Shown here one piece after another: positions 38,357 to 48,128 of a DNA stretch of 64,000 nt (position 1 is its first letter; each line of letters starts with the position of its first letter). The notes under the pieces were generated by a model. The model was not told the DNA's origin, made no database searches, and saw only the letters and a list, made by a program, of their open reading frames with translations. The position numbers and the translations under genes were made by a program. Source of the stretch: JAPORY01 sp965215385 (GTDB taxonomy: Bacteria; Pseudomonadota; Alphaproteobacteria; Rhodobacterales; Rhodobacteraceae); assembly GCA_965215385.1 (NCBI GenBank), contig OZ244059.1, forward strand, positions 310,001-374,000, in the 5' to 3' direction.

Positions 38357-38929
38357 TCACTCCAGTACGGTGACACTTGTCATTAGATCGGGTTGCCCCG
38401 TTACCGAGAAGGTCGAAGCATCTCCGCGCTTAATTTGATCAAGAATATCGAACCCATCGACGACTCGACCAACAACCGTATATTGACCATTGAGAAAATG
38501 GCCCGCGTCGAACATGATAAAGAATTGGCTATTGGCACTATCGACCTCTTGACTGCGTGCCATTCCGACGACACCGCGATCAAAGGGAATATCGGAGAAC
38601 TCTGCCTTTAAGTTAGGGAGACTCGACCCTCCCGTGCCGGCTCGCTGCAGGCTGTCTTGTGAACTCTTGCCAAATTCTCCGTCACCAGTTTGAGCCATAA
38701 AACCGTCGATTACGCGGTGGAAATAGACATTATCATAGAAGCCTGATGCTGCCAACGCCGTCAACCGCTTGACATGGTTTGGTGCCACATCCTCGAATAG
38801 ATCAATTGCAATATCACCCTGAGTATGTTGGCCATTAACCGTGATTTGAATTCCCGCCGCCGCGGCCGGGCCGGCGATAACGGAAGATACAAGTGCCGAT
38901 TTAATCATTAGAACTATTTTTAACCTCAT
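38357..38929 (-). CDS. periplasmic cyclophilin-type peptidyl-prolyl isomerase
   Basis: Prolyl isomerase of 190 residues. Signal peptide at 1-25 ending PAAAA-G, then a cyclophilin domain with FYDNVYFHRVIDGFMAQTGD (active-site Arg in FHRV, plus QTGD), ARSQEVDSANSQFFIMF and NGQYTVVGRVVDG. These are the catalytic and substrate-binding blocks; the tryptophan that binds cyclosporin is absent, as is usual in bacteria. Likely assists folding of exported proteins. An adjacent cytoplasmic cyclophilin gene, common in related genomes, is not seen. Ribosome site GGGGG precedes the ATG. Confidence 0.9.
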   Translation of the reverse strand: MRLKIVLMIKSALVSSVIAGPAAAAGIQITVNGQHTQGDIAIDLFEDVAPNHVKRLTALAASGFYDNVYFHRVIDGFMAQTGDGEFGKSSQDSLQRAGTGGSSLPNLKAEFSDIPFDRGVVGMARSQEVDSANSQFFIMFDAGHFLNGQYTVVGRVVDGFDILDQIKRGDASTFSVTGQPDLMTSVTVLE

Positions 38930-39130
38930 TCTTGACCCCCTATTTGTCCTTCGATGAAGGTTCTCGAAGTGTGCTTTTCTTTGGCAATTTATTGATGTCC
39001 GAGAGCAAGACGCTCGGCCAGAGATTCTCGACTGAAAATATAAACTAAGTTGGGACCCGATTCTCGTGCGTTCTCAGGGTATTTAGCAAAATGTCGCAAA
39101 TATCAATTGCTATTCGAATGGGCGACGGGT

Positions 39131-39669
39131 TTCCGATAATTGGGTCTTCCGCGCTTGCGGGGGGTCTTCGGTTTTGACACCTTGGCCTTGACCTTCGGCT
39201 TTTCTCATGCCGCAATCGCCGTCGAATCGCGAGAAATATGTCCGACAACCGATTCCGCCAAGGCACCTTCAATCAGTGCCTCATGCATCCGCCCGGGAAG
39301 TGCCGTTTCGGCAAACCAAGCAAAGGCGCGCGAAAAAGTCGCCTCACTCGGGATCGCACCGACACGCTCCCAACCGCAAAGCCGCCGCAGTTTGGGGTCA
39401 CACTGCAGACGGTCGATCAACGCCCGCGTGGTCGGTAAGTCCCAAACCGCCTTGGCGATGAAGGCCCGCGCTAAAGCCCGGCGATCCGCAAGCGGCCGAC
39501 CACGACCGGACGAATGCGTCTGGATAAACGTCGCAACCGGCTTCCTATCCAGAACCGCGACAAAACGCTCGTGGTTCTCGGTCAAGCGGCCGAGGTCCTC
39601 AGCGAGATTGGGGAATAATTCCCCTTGAAATCGATTCCAGATACCGGCTATCGTGTTTGTTAAGGGCAT
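39131..39669 (-). pseudogene. truncated DUF772-type transposase with a nonsense codon
   Basis: N-terminal part of an IS-element transposase. From ATG 39669 (after an AGGAGG site) it reads PLTNTIAGIWNRFQGELFPN and includes RALARAFIAKAVWDLPTTRA and SEATFSRAFAWFA, the DUF772 domain, then HISRDSTAIAA followed by TGA at 39207-39205. Past the TGA the same frame continues as EKPKVKAKVSKPKTPRKRGR, the family's lysine-rich linker, so the TGA replaces an expected arginine codon (AREKP). The frame then leaves the family soon after GRP. The catalytic domain is absent. The family (IS5-like or IS1182-like) is not certain. Confidence 0.75.
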
Positions 39670-39733
39670 GGGACAACCTCCTCTGTATTTTGTGTTGCAC
39701 ACAGTCTAATATACAAACGGTTGTCTCATGTCC
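39666..39733. repeat. imperfect inverted repeat at the transposase start
   Basis: GGCATGGGACAACC (39666-39679) and GGTTGTCTCATGTCC (39719-39733) are inverted copies with two mismatches, about 40 bases apart. The first overlaps the transposase start codon; the second may be the true terminal inverted repeat of the element, which would end near 39735. Confidence 0.5.
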
Positions 39734-40198
39734 ACCGTTTTCAAAAAAATCACCTGTTTTCAGGAAAAAATCGGTCGCCCGATGAATTTTGCAAGCGGCT
39801 CAAAAGTTTTAACTTTTTGAACCAGAAAGGATCCGCTCGCATATTGTGTTGATTAGAATTCTTGATGCCGTACAGATAACTGATGCGGGGGACAGATCCA
39901 ACTCATATGGAGATATCGTGCCACCCTATTTAGCCAATCGCTATAGCACAAGAACTCGAACGATAGGCGCACGTGATCCCGTTTTCTAGTTAATTTGGTG
40001 CGACAACTCGTACAATTGGTGTTTAGAATGCATCAACGTTTGCTCGACTAGACTTATGATTGCTCAGACGAACACGTCATCAGAATTACTCCAGTGCGGG
40101 TTGGTGCAACCATTGTTGGAAACCTAAACCGGTACCAATTGCTGCTGGAGCATAGTGGCTTGTCGCTATGACGGTGCCAAAATTCTCGGGAGAAACTA
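39734..40198. other. intergenic stretch upstream of pgk
   Basis: About 465 bases with no gene-like frame. It follows the probable end of the DUF772-type element and must carry the pgk promoter; no consensus hexamers identified. Confidence 0.4.
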
Positions 40199-41398
40199 TT
40201 GATTAGAAAAACGATTGACCAAGCGGCACTTCAGGGAAAGCGGGTCTTGGTCCGGGCTGACTTGAACGTCCCAATTGATGGCGATCAGATCCGTGACGAT
40301 ACGCGCATACGGCGTCTCCGACCGACAATTCAGGCCATTCAAGAAGCGGGGGGCTTACCAATTCTTGCTAGTCATCTCGGGCGTCCAAACGGAAATTTCA
40401 TCCCAGATCTATCACTACGAGCACTAGTGCCGAGCATCGAAACTAGTCTGCAGCAACCCGTGACTTTTATTTGCAATTGGCGCGATCCATTAGCACAAGA
40501 GATAATTGGTGCAACGCCAAGAGATAGAGTTATCCTGCTTGAGAATTTGCGCTTTCACGCTGAGGAGGAACAAGATGATCCCAAATTTGCAACGGAGTTG
40601 GCCCGCCTAGCCGACTTATTCTGCAATGATGCATTTTCTTGCTCGCATCGAGCGCATGCGTCAACAACGGGGGTGGCGAAAATCCTCCCCGCCTTCGCAG
40701 GTTTACTCATGCAAGAAGAGCTGAAGGCTTTGGAAGTGACCCTCGACAATCCGAAAAGACCCGCCGTTGCTATCGTCGGCGGTGCCAAGGTTTCGACAAA
40801 GATTACCTTACTGCTCAACCTCGTCAGTAAAGTAGATTATCTTGTCGTGGGTGGTGGCATGGCAAATACCTTCATAGCTGCAAAAGGTGACGCCGTGGGA
40901 ATTTCGTTGGCCGAAACTGATATGCTGAGCACCGCCCAGGATATTCTTCGTCACGCTGCCGATGTTAACTGTACCATCATTTTGCCCAGCGATATTGTCA
41001 TTGCAGCCGAATGTATACCTAACGTGCCGTGGCAAGTTGTGGATGTCACAGATTGCCCCGATGACAAGATGATCCTTGATGTTGGGCCAGAAACTGTGAC
41101 GCAAATTTGCGAAATTCTAGCGACTGCAAAAACACTCCTGTGGAACGGTCCTATTGGAGCTTTTGAAATACCTCCTTTTGATCGCGCAACAACACGCCTC
41201 GCGCGATATGTGGGCGACCTTACTCGCACTGACGATCTAGTAAGTGTCGCAGGCGGTGGTGACACGATTGCCGCCCTGAACCATGCCAACGTATTTGATG
41301 ACTTTACTTTTGTCTCGACGGCCGGTGGTGCTTTTCTGGAATGGCTTGAGGGTAAGCCTTTGCCCGGCGTCCTCGCCTTAAGTCAGCAACGTGATTGA
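40199..41398 (+). CDS. pgk: phosphoglycerate kinase
   Basis: Glycolytic/gluconeogenic enzyme of 399 residues that interconverts 1,3-bisphosphoglycerate and 3-phosphoglycerate with ATP. N-domain: RVLVRADLNVP, DTRIRR and SHLGRPNG bind the substrate; NDAFSCSHRAHAST and the ENLRFH stretch are typical. C-domain: VGGAKVSTKI, GGGMANTF, WNGPIGAFE and GGGDTIAALN bind ATP. All expected arginines and lysines appear. Start is a TTG with GGGAGA 7 bases before it. The gene is alone, without the gap or fba neighbours found in many alphaproteobacteria. Confidence 0.97.
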   Translation: MIRKTIDQAALQGKRVLVRADLNVPIDGDQIRDDTRIRRLRPTIQAIQEAGGLPILASHLGRPNGNFIPDLSLRALVPSIETSLQQPVTFICNWRDPLAQEIIGATPRDRVILLENLRFHAEEEQDDPKFATELARLADLFCNDAFSCSHRAHASTTGVAKILPAFAGLLMQEELKALEVTLDNPKRPAVAIVGGAKVSTKITLLLNLVSKVDYLVVGGGMANTFIAAKGDAVGISLAETDMLSTAQDILRHAADVNCTIILPSDIVIAAECIPNVPWQVVDVTDCPDDKMILDVGPETVTQICEILATAKTLLWNGPIGAFEIPPFDRATTRLARYVGDLTRTDDLVSVAGGGDTIAALNHANVFDDFTFVSTAGGAFLEWLEGKPLPGVLALSQQRD

Positions 41399-41837
41399 TT
41401 ATCGTCAACTAACAGAGCCGACGCCAATTTCTCAATCGCAGTTGTTCTCGACATACCGACCGGTTCAAATCTCTGGCTAAGCCAAATCAAATTGGGGGTA
41501 GAGGTCGGTCGAATTTTTCTGGCAACAAGTTATTGGTCTGATAAGGTATGGCTGAACAAGGCGTTTCCGTGCATCGTGATTTTTGAATTAGTCTATCCCA
41601 TTTGGATTGGTCGATGCTGGCCGTACCGTTCGAGTAGTGATCTGCCCATTACCCGTCGCGGGTACTAATCCACTTGTTATCGGGAGGTGCAAAGAACGAA
41701 CAGTTCGGTGCCACCATCGTAAATCGCGTGCCGGAATTCTATTGCATATCTTGCCGTTAAACGACTGCGGCCGAGGGCACTCACAGGGCATGCGCCTCGT
41801 GCTAGGCACTCCCTTGATAACGCAAGATCGAGGCAAC
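41399..41837. other. intergenic stretch after pgk
   Basis: About 440 bases between convergent pgk and the FtsB-like gene. No gene-like frame and no strong hairpin with a T-run. Confidence 0.45.
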
Positions 41838-42134
41838 TTAACGAATAACGACCTCATCAGCGCGAATCAATCCTAACACCGAACGTGCTTGCTCATCAAG
41901 CAATTCAAAATCTAGATAGTTATCAGATAAGCGTCTCGTCAAGTTTTCCATTCGCGACACATTCGCTTTGAGCTCCTGTAGTTCATCTCTCAACCGCTGT
42001 GTTTCGGCTTCGATTTCAACACGATGCATCAGACCGACGTCGCCATGCACAGCGCTAAAGGTAAAGTAAGTACTGAGGGCGATTGTGATGCCGACGAAAA
42101 CAAACGTACCAATGCGAGCGAAACCTGTGCGCAT
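41838..42134 (-). CDS. FtsB/DivIC-like septum formation initiator
   Basis: Small division-type protein. From the ATG at 42134 it has 98 residues: one membrane segment (about 8-27), a leucine-rich coiled coil with HRVEIEAETQRLRDELQELK, then RMENLTRRLSDNYLDFELLD and the ending EQARSVLGLIRADEVVIR typical of alphaproteobacterial FtsB-family proteins. In other alphaproteobacteria it sits directly upstream of pdhA in the same direction; here it is close to pdhA but on the opposite strand, so the region may be inverted. An upstream TTG at 42206 would give 122 residues. Confidence 0.85.
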   Translation of the reverse strand: MRTGFARIGTFVFVGITIALSTYFTFSAVHGDVGLMHRVEIEAETQRLRDELQELKANVSRMENLTRRLSDNYLDFELLDEQARSVLGLIRADEVVIR

Positions 42135-42578
42135 AGATGACGAATCCCACTTAGGGTCAAAGAAAGGGAGTGGACAACCCTTAACGTAGGCCTCTTTTCG
42201 TTTCAACCGCGTTCACTCAAGAAATTGCGTCCGTAGGCAAAATTGCCGCACATTTTTGGCTCCTTTGCCTTTTTCGCACCGGCCTGTCACCTTGATTGTG
42301 CGCAAGAGTTAGGTATGGTCGCACTCGTGTCAGCGAGGATCAACAAAAATCAACGCCCTTAAACAGTAACACCCTGCAACGCACCCACCGATATTGCGCG
42401 TTATCATTTTCTGCCTTGGTCACGCTTCACCCAACTGGCATGTGGTAGTTGCCGGCTCTTTTCGGCAAACCAGATACGTCACAAAAAATCCTATTTTGGT
42501 CTCGCATTATTTATATTCTTCATCTAAAGACGACGGAATTATTACCTTTTCGACAGCTGCTCGGGGGAGACAAGTACG
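42135..42578. other. divergent promoter region of the FtsB-like gene and pdhA
   Basis: About 440 bases. An inverted repeat TTGCCG (42449-42454) / CGGCAA (42463-42468) lies about 110 bases before pdhA and could be a regulator site. TATATT near 42510 is a possible -10 for pdhA; a strong ribosome site GGGGGAGA precedes the pdhA ATG. Confidence 0.35.
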
Positions 42579-43574
42579 ATGGCCGCTCGCAAATCTGCCA
42601 AAAAACCGAATGTATCAGCAGAGGAACTGCTATCTTATTATCGCGATATGTTACTGATCCGGCGTTTCGAAGAGAAAGCTGGGCAGCTATACGGCATGGG
42701 CCTCATCGGCGGTTTTTGTCACTTGTACATTGGTCAAGAAGCGGTCGTTGTCGGTTTAGAAGCGGCGGCGGCGGAAGGCGATAAACGGGTAACCTCATAC
42801 CGCGATCACGGTCACATGATTGCGTGCGGCATGGACGCCTCAGGCGTTATGGCGGAATTAACAGGTCGCGAAGGGGGCTATTCTAAAGGTAAGGGTGGCT
42901 CAATGCACATGTTCTCAAAGGAAAAGCACTTCTATGGTGGCCATGGTATTGTCGGCGCCCAAGTGCCAATCGGTGCTGGTTTAGCTCTCGCTGATAAATA
43001 CTTGGAGAATGGGCGCGTTACTTTCACCTACTTCGGCGACGGTGCCGCCAATCAAGGTCAGATTTACGAAACCTTCAACATGGCAGCACTTTGGAAAATC
43101 CCCGTCATTTTCGTTATTGAAAATAATCAGTACGCCATGGGGACTTCGCAGAAACGCTCCACCTCCACCCCCGAACTCTACACCCGCGGGGCTGCTTTTG
43201 GAATTCCCGGGGAGGCTGTCGACGGCATGGATGTTCTTGCCGTAAAAGCTGCCGGCGAAAAGGCTGTTGCTCACTGTCGAGCTGGTGACGGGCCGTACAT
43301 TTTAGAGATCAAAACCTATCGCTACCGCGGTCACTCAATGTCGGATCCGGCCAAATATCGTACGCGGGAAGAAGTTCAAAAAATGCGCGAGGAACGCGAT
43401 CCGATCGAACAAATCCGTGAGGTTCTTGTGACGGGCAAACACGCTACAGATGCAGAACTCAAGGCAATTGATAAAGAAGTCAAAGATTCGATCAATGCGG
43501 CGGCCGAATTTGCCAAGGGAAGTCCAGAGCCTGCCGAATATGAATTATGGACAGATATCTATGCTGACGCTTGA
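42579..43574 (+). CDS. pdhA: pyruvate dehydrogenase E1 alpha subunit
   Basis: Alpha chain of the heterotetrameric E1 that decarboxylates pruvate-type 2-oxoacids (pyruvate), 331 residues. The thiamine-diphosphate motif GDGAANQGQIYETFNMA and the downstream ENN (IENNQYAMGT) are complete. The phosphorylation-loop equivalent YRYRGHSMSDPAKYRTREEV is present. First gene of pdhABC; the end overlaps the frame leading into pdhB with 17 bases between the pdhA stop and the preferred pdhB ATG. Confidence 0.96.
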   Translation: MAARKSAKKPNVSAEELLSYYRDMLLIRRFEEKAGQLYGMGLIGGFCHLYIGQEAVVVGLEAAAAEGDKRVTSYRDHGHMIACGMDASGVMAELTGREGGYSKGKGGSMHMFSKEKHFYGGHGIVGAQVPIGAGLALADKYLENGRVTFTYFGDGAANQGQIYETFNMAALWKIPVIFVIENNQYAMGTSQKRSTSTPELYTRGAAFGIPGEAVDGMDVLAVKAAGEKAVAHCRAGDGPYILEIKTYRYRGHSMSDPAKYRTREEVQKMREERDPIEQIREVLVTGKHATDAELKAIDKEVKDSINAAAEFAKGSPEPAEYELWTDIYADA

Positions 43575-43591
43575 GCAAAAAGGACCAGCAA

Positions 43592-44959
43592 ATGGCAATT
43601 GAAATCCTAATGCCCGCACTCTCCCCGACAATGGAGGAGGGCACCTTAGCAAAGTGGCTCGTCAAAGAAGGGGATAGTGTCGCGTCGGGTGACATATTGG
43701 CCGAAATTGAGACCGATAAAGCCACGATGGAATTTGAGGCCGTCGACGAGGGAATTATCGGCAAGATACTCGTTGCGGAGGGTACCGAGGGAATTAAGGT
43801 CAATAGTCCGATTGCCCTGATCGCGCAAGATGGGGAAAATCCCGCCAATTTAGAATCTCACGCCCAACCGACAGCCCCGACGCCTGCCCCGCAAGCCGCA
43901 GAGCAACCCGCCGTCGCCGCCGTGCCGAAAACGCACACTGTTGACCAATCTCCAGATTGGCCAGACGCGGCAACGATGAAACAACAGACGGTTCGTGATG
44001 CACTGCGTGACGCCATGGCCGAAGAGATGCGTCGAGATTCTAGCGTATATTTGATGGGAGAGGAAGTTGCCGAGTATCAAGGTGCCTATAAGGTGTCGCA
44101 AGGTTTATTAGAGGAATTCGGTGAGAAACGCGTCATTGATACGCCAATTACGGAACACGGTTTCGCCGGAATAGCGGTTGGCGCCGCCTTCGGAGGTCTG
44201 CGACCAATCGTTGAATTCATGACGTTTAACTTTGCAATGCAAGCGATTGATCAAATTATCAATTCAGCAGCAAAAACGCTCTACATGTCAGGCGGTCAAA
44301 TGGGCGCTCCCATGGTTTTTCGCGGTCCCAACGGTGCGGCCGCAAGAGTAGCGGCGCAACACTCACAAGATTATGCAGCCTGGTATGCACATATTCCCGG
44401 GCTCAAGGTTGTTATGCCCTACTCGGCGGCGGATTCAAAAGGTTTACTGAAGACGGCGATCAGAGACCCCAATCCCGTTATTTTCCTCGAAAATGAAATC
44501 TTGTACGGACGTTCCTTCGATGTGCCCGACATTGATGATTTAGTGATCCCGTTTGGGAAGGCACGCGTATGGCGCGAAGGGTCTGACATCACGATTGTGA
44601 GTTTCGGGATCGGCATGCAATATGCGCTTGAAGCAAGCGAGAAACTTGTCGCCGAAGGTATTGACGCTGAGGTAATTGATCTTCGTACGTTAAGACCGAT
44701 GGATGTGGGCTCCATTATCCAATCAGTAAAGAAAACAAACCGATGCATCACCGTCGAAGAAGGCTGGCCGCAAGGTGCTGTTGGCAACTATATTTCATCG
44801 GTAATAATGCAAGAGGCTTTTGATTATCTTGATGCCCCAGTAATTAGCTGCACTGGTAAGGATGTACCCATGCCTTATGCGACGAATCTCGAAAAACTCG
44901 CACTGATTACAACGGACGAAGTTCTTGATGCTGCCAAACAAGTGACCTACAGGAAGTAA
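43592..44959 (+). CDS. pdhB: pyruvate dehydrogenase E1 beta subunit with N-terminal lipoyl domain
   Basis: Beta chain of E1, 455 residues, longer than a bare beta subunit (about 325) because it carries an N-terminal lipoyl domain (1-80, lipoyl lysine K43 in EIETDKATMEFE) and an Ala/Pro-rich linker (about 90-125). The E1-beta part begins VRDALRDAMAEEMRRDSSVY and includes DTPITEHGFAGIAVGAA and PMVFRGPNGAAARVAAQHSQ. The lipoyl–E1-beta fusion is common in alphaproteobacteria. ATG 43592 has AAGGA upstream; a TTG at 43571 overlapping the pdhA stop is less likely. Confidence 0.95.
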   Translation: MAIEILMPALSPTMEEGTLAKWLVKEGDSVASGDILAEIETDKATMEFEAVDEGIIGKILVAEGTEGIKVNSPIALIAQDGENPANLESHAQPTAPTPAPQAAEQPAVAAVPKTHTVDQSPDWPDAATMKQQTVRDALRDAMAEEMRRDSSVYLMGEEVAEYQGAYKVSQGLLEEFGEKRVIDTPITEHGFAGIAVGAAFGGLRPIVEFMTFNFAMQAIDQIINSAAKTLYMSGGQMGAPMVFRGPNGAAARVAAQHSQDYAAWYAHIPGLKVVMPYSAADSKGLLKTAIRDPNPVIFLENEILYGRSFDVPDIDDLVIPFGKARVWREGSDITIVSFGIGMQYALEASEKLVAEGIDAEVIDLRTLRPMDVGSIIQSVKKTNRCITVEEGWPQGAVGNYISSVIMQEAFDYLDAPVISCTGKDVPMPYATNLEKLALITTDEVLDAAKQVTYRK

Positions 44960-44962
44960 TTG

Positions 44963-46276
44963 ATGATGGCCGTAGAAATTCTCATGCCTGCCCTATCCCC
45001 GACAATGGAGGAGGGCACTCTCGCAAAGTGGATTGTGAAGGAGGGCGACACTGTTGCTGCTGGCGATCTATTGGCGGAGATTGAAACCGATAAAGCAACA
45101 ATGGAGTTTGAGGCCGTCGACGAGGGTATCATTGGTAAGATACTCGTAGCCGAAGGCACCGCGGGGGTGAAAGTCAACATCCCCATCGCAATCCTGGTGG
45201 AAGAAGGGGAAGCGGTCCCCGACGTATCGTCGCTATCTGCTGATCAAGAAGCATCGAAGCATGTTGCTGCTACTCACGTTCCAACTCAGACCCACGTTCA
45301 ATCCCAGCAAATCGCGGGTGTGGTCACGTTGCCAACCCCGTCGGATGCTGGGACATCAAGAGTTTTCGCTTCGCCGTTGGCGCGCCGAATGGCAACTCAT
45401 CACCATTTAGACTTGCACCAAATTAAAGGGTCGGGTCCGCACGGACGCATTATCAAGATCGATATTGAGGCAGCACTCGCAGCGCCGCAAGCCGCACCAT
45501 CTCCAGCCGCATCAGCAGCTCCCGCCAAGACATCCCTTCCCGAAGGCCCGCAAGCAGCCCAAGTGCTGAAGATGTATGAAGGGCGAGAGTACAGCGAGGT
45601 CCCCCTTGACGGTATGCGCCGCACTGTCGCAAGTCGACTAACCGAAGCTAAACAAACGATTCCTCACTTCTACTTGCGACGCAATGTGCAAATTGATACA
45701 CTGCTATCGTTTCGATCTGACTTGAATCAACAGCTTGAAGGCCGCGGGATTAAACTCTCGGTAAATGACTTTGTAATCAAGAGTTGTGCCATCGCCTTAC
45801 AAAACGTGCCCGACGCCAACGCCGTATGGGCAGGTGATCGCATCATAAAACTTAAACCTTCGGACGTCGCCGTTGCGGTTGCCGTCGATGGTGGCTTATT
45901 CACCCCAGTGCTCTTTGATGCAGACGCGAAGACACTGTCGAATCTTTCCTCGGAGATGAAAGACCTCGCTTCAAGAGCCAGAGATCGGAAGTTAGCCCCA
46001 CACGAATACGTTGGCGGTTCCTTTGCGATATCAAATCTTGGCATGTTCGGCATTGATAATTTTGATGCCGTCATCAACCCGCCGCACGGTGCTATCTTGG
46101 CGGTCGGAACCGGCCGCAAACAAGCCGTTGTTAGTTCAGAGGGTGAGTTAAGTGTCGCAACGATTATGGCGCTAACTCTTAGCGTTGATCACCGGGTTAT
46201 TGACGGGGCTCTTGGTGCCCAGTTACTGCAGGCTATCGTTGAAAATCTGGAGAACCCACTATCGATGTTGGCTTAG
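44963..46276 (+). CDS. pdhC: pyruvate dehydrogenase E2, dihydrolipoamide acetyltransferase
   Basis: Core acetyltransferase of the complex, 437 residues. One lipoyl domain (1-80, K44 in ETDKATME), an Ala/Pro linker, the E3/E1-binding domain near ASPLARRMATHHHLDLHQIK, a second linker, then the catalytic domain with the HxxxDG motif SVDHRVIDGALGAQLL near the C-terminus. The lipoyl domain is about 80% identical to that of PdhB. Begins 3 bases after the pdhB stop with AGGAAG as ribosome site. The E3 gene is elsewhere in the window (lpdA). Confidence 0.96.
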   Translation: MMAVEILMPALSPTMEEGTLAKWIVKEGDTVAAGDLLAEIETDKATMEFEAVDEGIIGKILVAEGTAGVKVNIPIAILVEEGEAVPDVSSLSADQEASKHVAATHVPTQTHVQSQQIAGVVTLPTPSDAGTSRVFASPLARRMATHHHLDLHQIKGSGPHGRIIKIDIEAALAAPQAAPSPAASAAPAKTSLPEGPQAAQVLKMYEGREYSEVPLDGMRRTVASRLTEAKQTIPHFYLRRNVQIDTLLSFRSDLNQQLEGRGIKLSVNDFVIKSCAIALQNVPDANAVWAGDRIIKLKPSDVAVAVAVDGGLFTPVLFDADAKTLSNLSSEMKDLASRARDRKLAPHEYVGGSFAISNLGMFGIDNFDAVINPPHGAILAVGTGRKQAVVSSEGELSVATIMALTLSVDHRVIDGALGAQLLQAIVENLENPLSMLA

Positions 46277-46901
46277 GATCGATACCGATCAAGCACCATT
46301 TGAGCCGCTTGCTGCCAGGCAATTTATTTCCTTGGTCCGGGATTTCTAATCGGAAGCCATAGCCGGTAAGAACAATCGATCAGTTGCACCACAACAGCTG
46401 TGATGGTCAATTTTGCCATTCAGCTGGCCATTGAGATCGAACCGCCCAATGCACGGTTTGTAGTGCATTGACGAGTTTTCCTGACTGCCGTCTGGTCACA
46501 TACTGCTGACCGCATATTGGCTTCACTCAATGCCATCCAGTCGCCTATGCCATGAGAAACTACCGTCGCAGCAGAACCACTTTGCTTTGCCTCTATCTTG
46601 CCAGTTCTATCGACGATGGAAAGTTCTCAGCCCAAATTATTTTGACTTCACCGTAGAACTCAAGACGCCAGTATCCGATGTTCGCCCTTACGCAGCCAAA
46701 CAGTAGTTTACGCTGTATTTGATTGCGACTGGGTAGCGAGTGCAGGAAAGTGCTCCTGAAATGTTCATAACGACGTTGTTTGTGAGATCCGAGAGTGCCA
46801 GTTTCCGACACGTTGATGCAAAAGAGACTGACCGCATCTCCGCCAGTTTCGCAAACCTGAAGACGCGGAAAAGCCGGTTTTTGCACTCTTGTGGAGCTTC
46901 A
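46277..46901. other. intergenic stretch between pdhC and cysE, possible fragments
   Basis: About 625 bases. Short plus-strand stretches read protein-like, such as MVNFAIQLAIEIEPPNARFV near 46403 and QTVVYAVFDCDWVASAGK near 46700, each ended by a stop. They may be relics of a lost gene; nothing can be named. A small hairpin GATCG-ATAC-CGATC (46277-46290) follows pdhC but has no T-run. Confidence 0.35.
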
Positions 46902-47717
46902 TTATTGACTATCTTTGCCTAACATGTGGTTCATTGAAATAGCGGGAGGCTCACAACCGGCTTCACCAACAATTCTTGCAGGGATTCCAGCAACCGTCTT
47001 ACAAGCCGGCACACTCGACAACACAACGGAACCAGCGGCAATGCGGGAACAATGCTCAACACGGATATTTCCAAGAACTTTCGCCCCGGCACCAATCAAG
47101 ACGCCATCTTCAATCTTCGGATGACGATCTTCCTCTTGTTTACCCGTTCCACCTAACGTCACCGAATGAAGCATCGACACGTTGTCACCAACGACCGCTG
47201 TTTCGCCGATCACAATCGAATGAGCGTGATCAATCATCAAGCCTTTACCGATTTTCGCAGCTGGATGAATATCAACGCCAAAGATTTCTGACGTGCGCAT
47301 CTGGAAGAAGTACGCCAAATCATGTCGACCCTGTTGCCACAACCAACGCCCAACGCGGTAAGCCTGAACTGCCTGATAACCCTTAAAGAACAGGATAGGT
47401 TGGAGCAGGCGATGACAAGCGGGGTCCCGCTCATGAATGGCCACTAAGTCGGCTCTTGCGGCCGATACTAGGGGCGGTGAACTCCCAAAAGCCTCGTCCG
47501 CAATCTCCCGTAACACTGCCATCGACATCTCGTTCGACGCCAGTTTGGCCGCGACCCGATAACTAAGTGCTTTCTCAAGCGATTTATGGTGAAGAATACA
47601 AGCGTGAATAAGACCGCTCATCAGCGGTTCGTCGACTATTGCTGCCTGCGCTTGCTGGAAAATGCTGTCCCATACGGGATCAATCGCCGTAATTTCAGAT
47701 TTTTGTTGATATGCCAT
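46902..47717 (-). CDS. cysE: serine O-acetyltransferase
   Basis: Acetylates serine with acetyl-CoA as the first step of cysteine synthesis; 271 residues. An alpha-helical N-terminal domain (SFIFQQ-type start PVWDSIFQQAQAAIVDEPL) precedes the left-handed beta-helix: GVDIHPAAKIGKGLMIDHAH and VVGDNVSMLHSVTLGGTG carry the active-site Asp/His residues, and DRHPKIEDGVLIGAGAKVLG ends the coils. The C-terminal tail ends with a short flexible segment; the classical Ile at the end used to bind cysteine synthase is not seen (ends GKDSQ), so complex formation with CysK may differ. Confidence 0.95.
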   Translation of the reverse strand: MAYQQKSEITAIDPVWDSIFQQAQAAIVDEPLMSGLIHACILHHKSLEKALSYRVAAKLASNEMSMAVLREIADEAFGSSPPLVSAARADLVAIHERDPACHRLLQPILFFKGYQAVQAYRVGRWLWQQGRHDLAYFFQMRTSEIFGVDIHPAAKIGKGLMIDHAHSIVIGETAVVGDNVSMLHSVTLGGTGKQEEDRHPKIEDGVLIGAGAKVLGNIRVEHCSRIAAGSVVLSSVPACKTVAGIPARIVGEAGCEPPAISMNHMLGKDSQ

Positions 47718-48128
47718 TAAAGCCGCCTCAGCAAACCAATTCTAACAACCGCCGATAACCCTAATCCACGTAACTCAATTGACATCGCACACAGGCGCAC
47801 TTTCCGATCAATCAATATGTGACTACGGCTAAAGTAATAACCCAGCGTCAGTAATCAACGTTTCGGTTAGCGAAGGCTGTGAGGTTAGCAACGCGGCTGC
47901 CTTTGCGCAAGCGGCTACTGGTGACTTAAAACTCACGGCCGTAAAATGAAAGACATTAAGGCCAACAGAAAATTCTCGCGCTACGCCCGCGTCACGATGC
48001 TTAAGTTGCAGTGGTCGAGCGTTGAAATGCAAAACCCTCAACTCAATATCAAAAATATTCAGAATGAAACGCACTTTCGTAACCCCCGTTTGACTTGTTA
48101 TTCATGATCGCAATGCCACTTAGACATT
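47718..48128. other. intergenic stretch between cysE and the M48 peptidase
   Basis: About 410 bases. A minus-strand frame at 47829-48074 (GTG start with GGGGG upstream, 81 codons) reads RFILNIFDIELRVLHFNARP at its start and AAALLTSQPSLTETLITDAG at its end. It could be a small real gene, but has no recognised family and I cannot exclude chance. Confidence 0.3.

Noticed and set aside
41450..41490. GGTTCAAAT-like tRNA T-arm
   Set aside because: No matching acceptor stem or anticodon arm could be drawn around it.
47829..48074. 81-codon minus-strand frame between cysE and the M48 gene
   Set aside because: Acceptable ribosome site and composition, but no recognisable family and a GTG start; left as a possibility in the intergenic entry.
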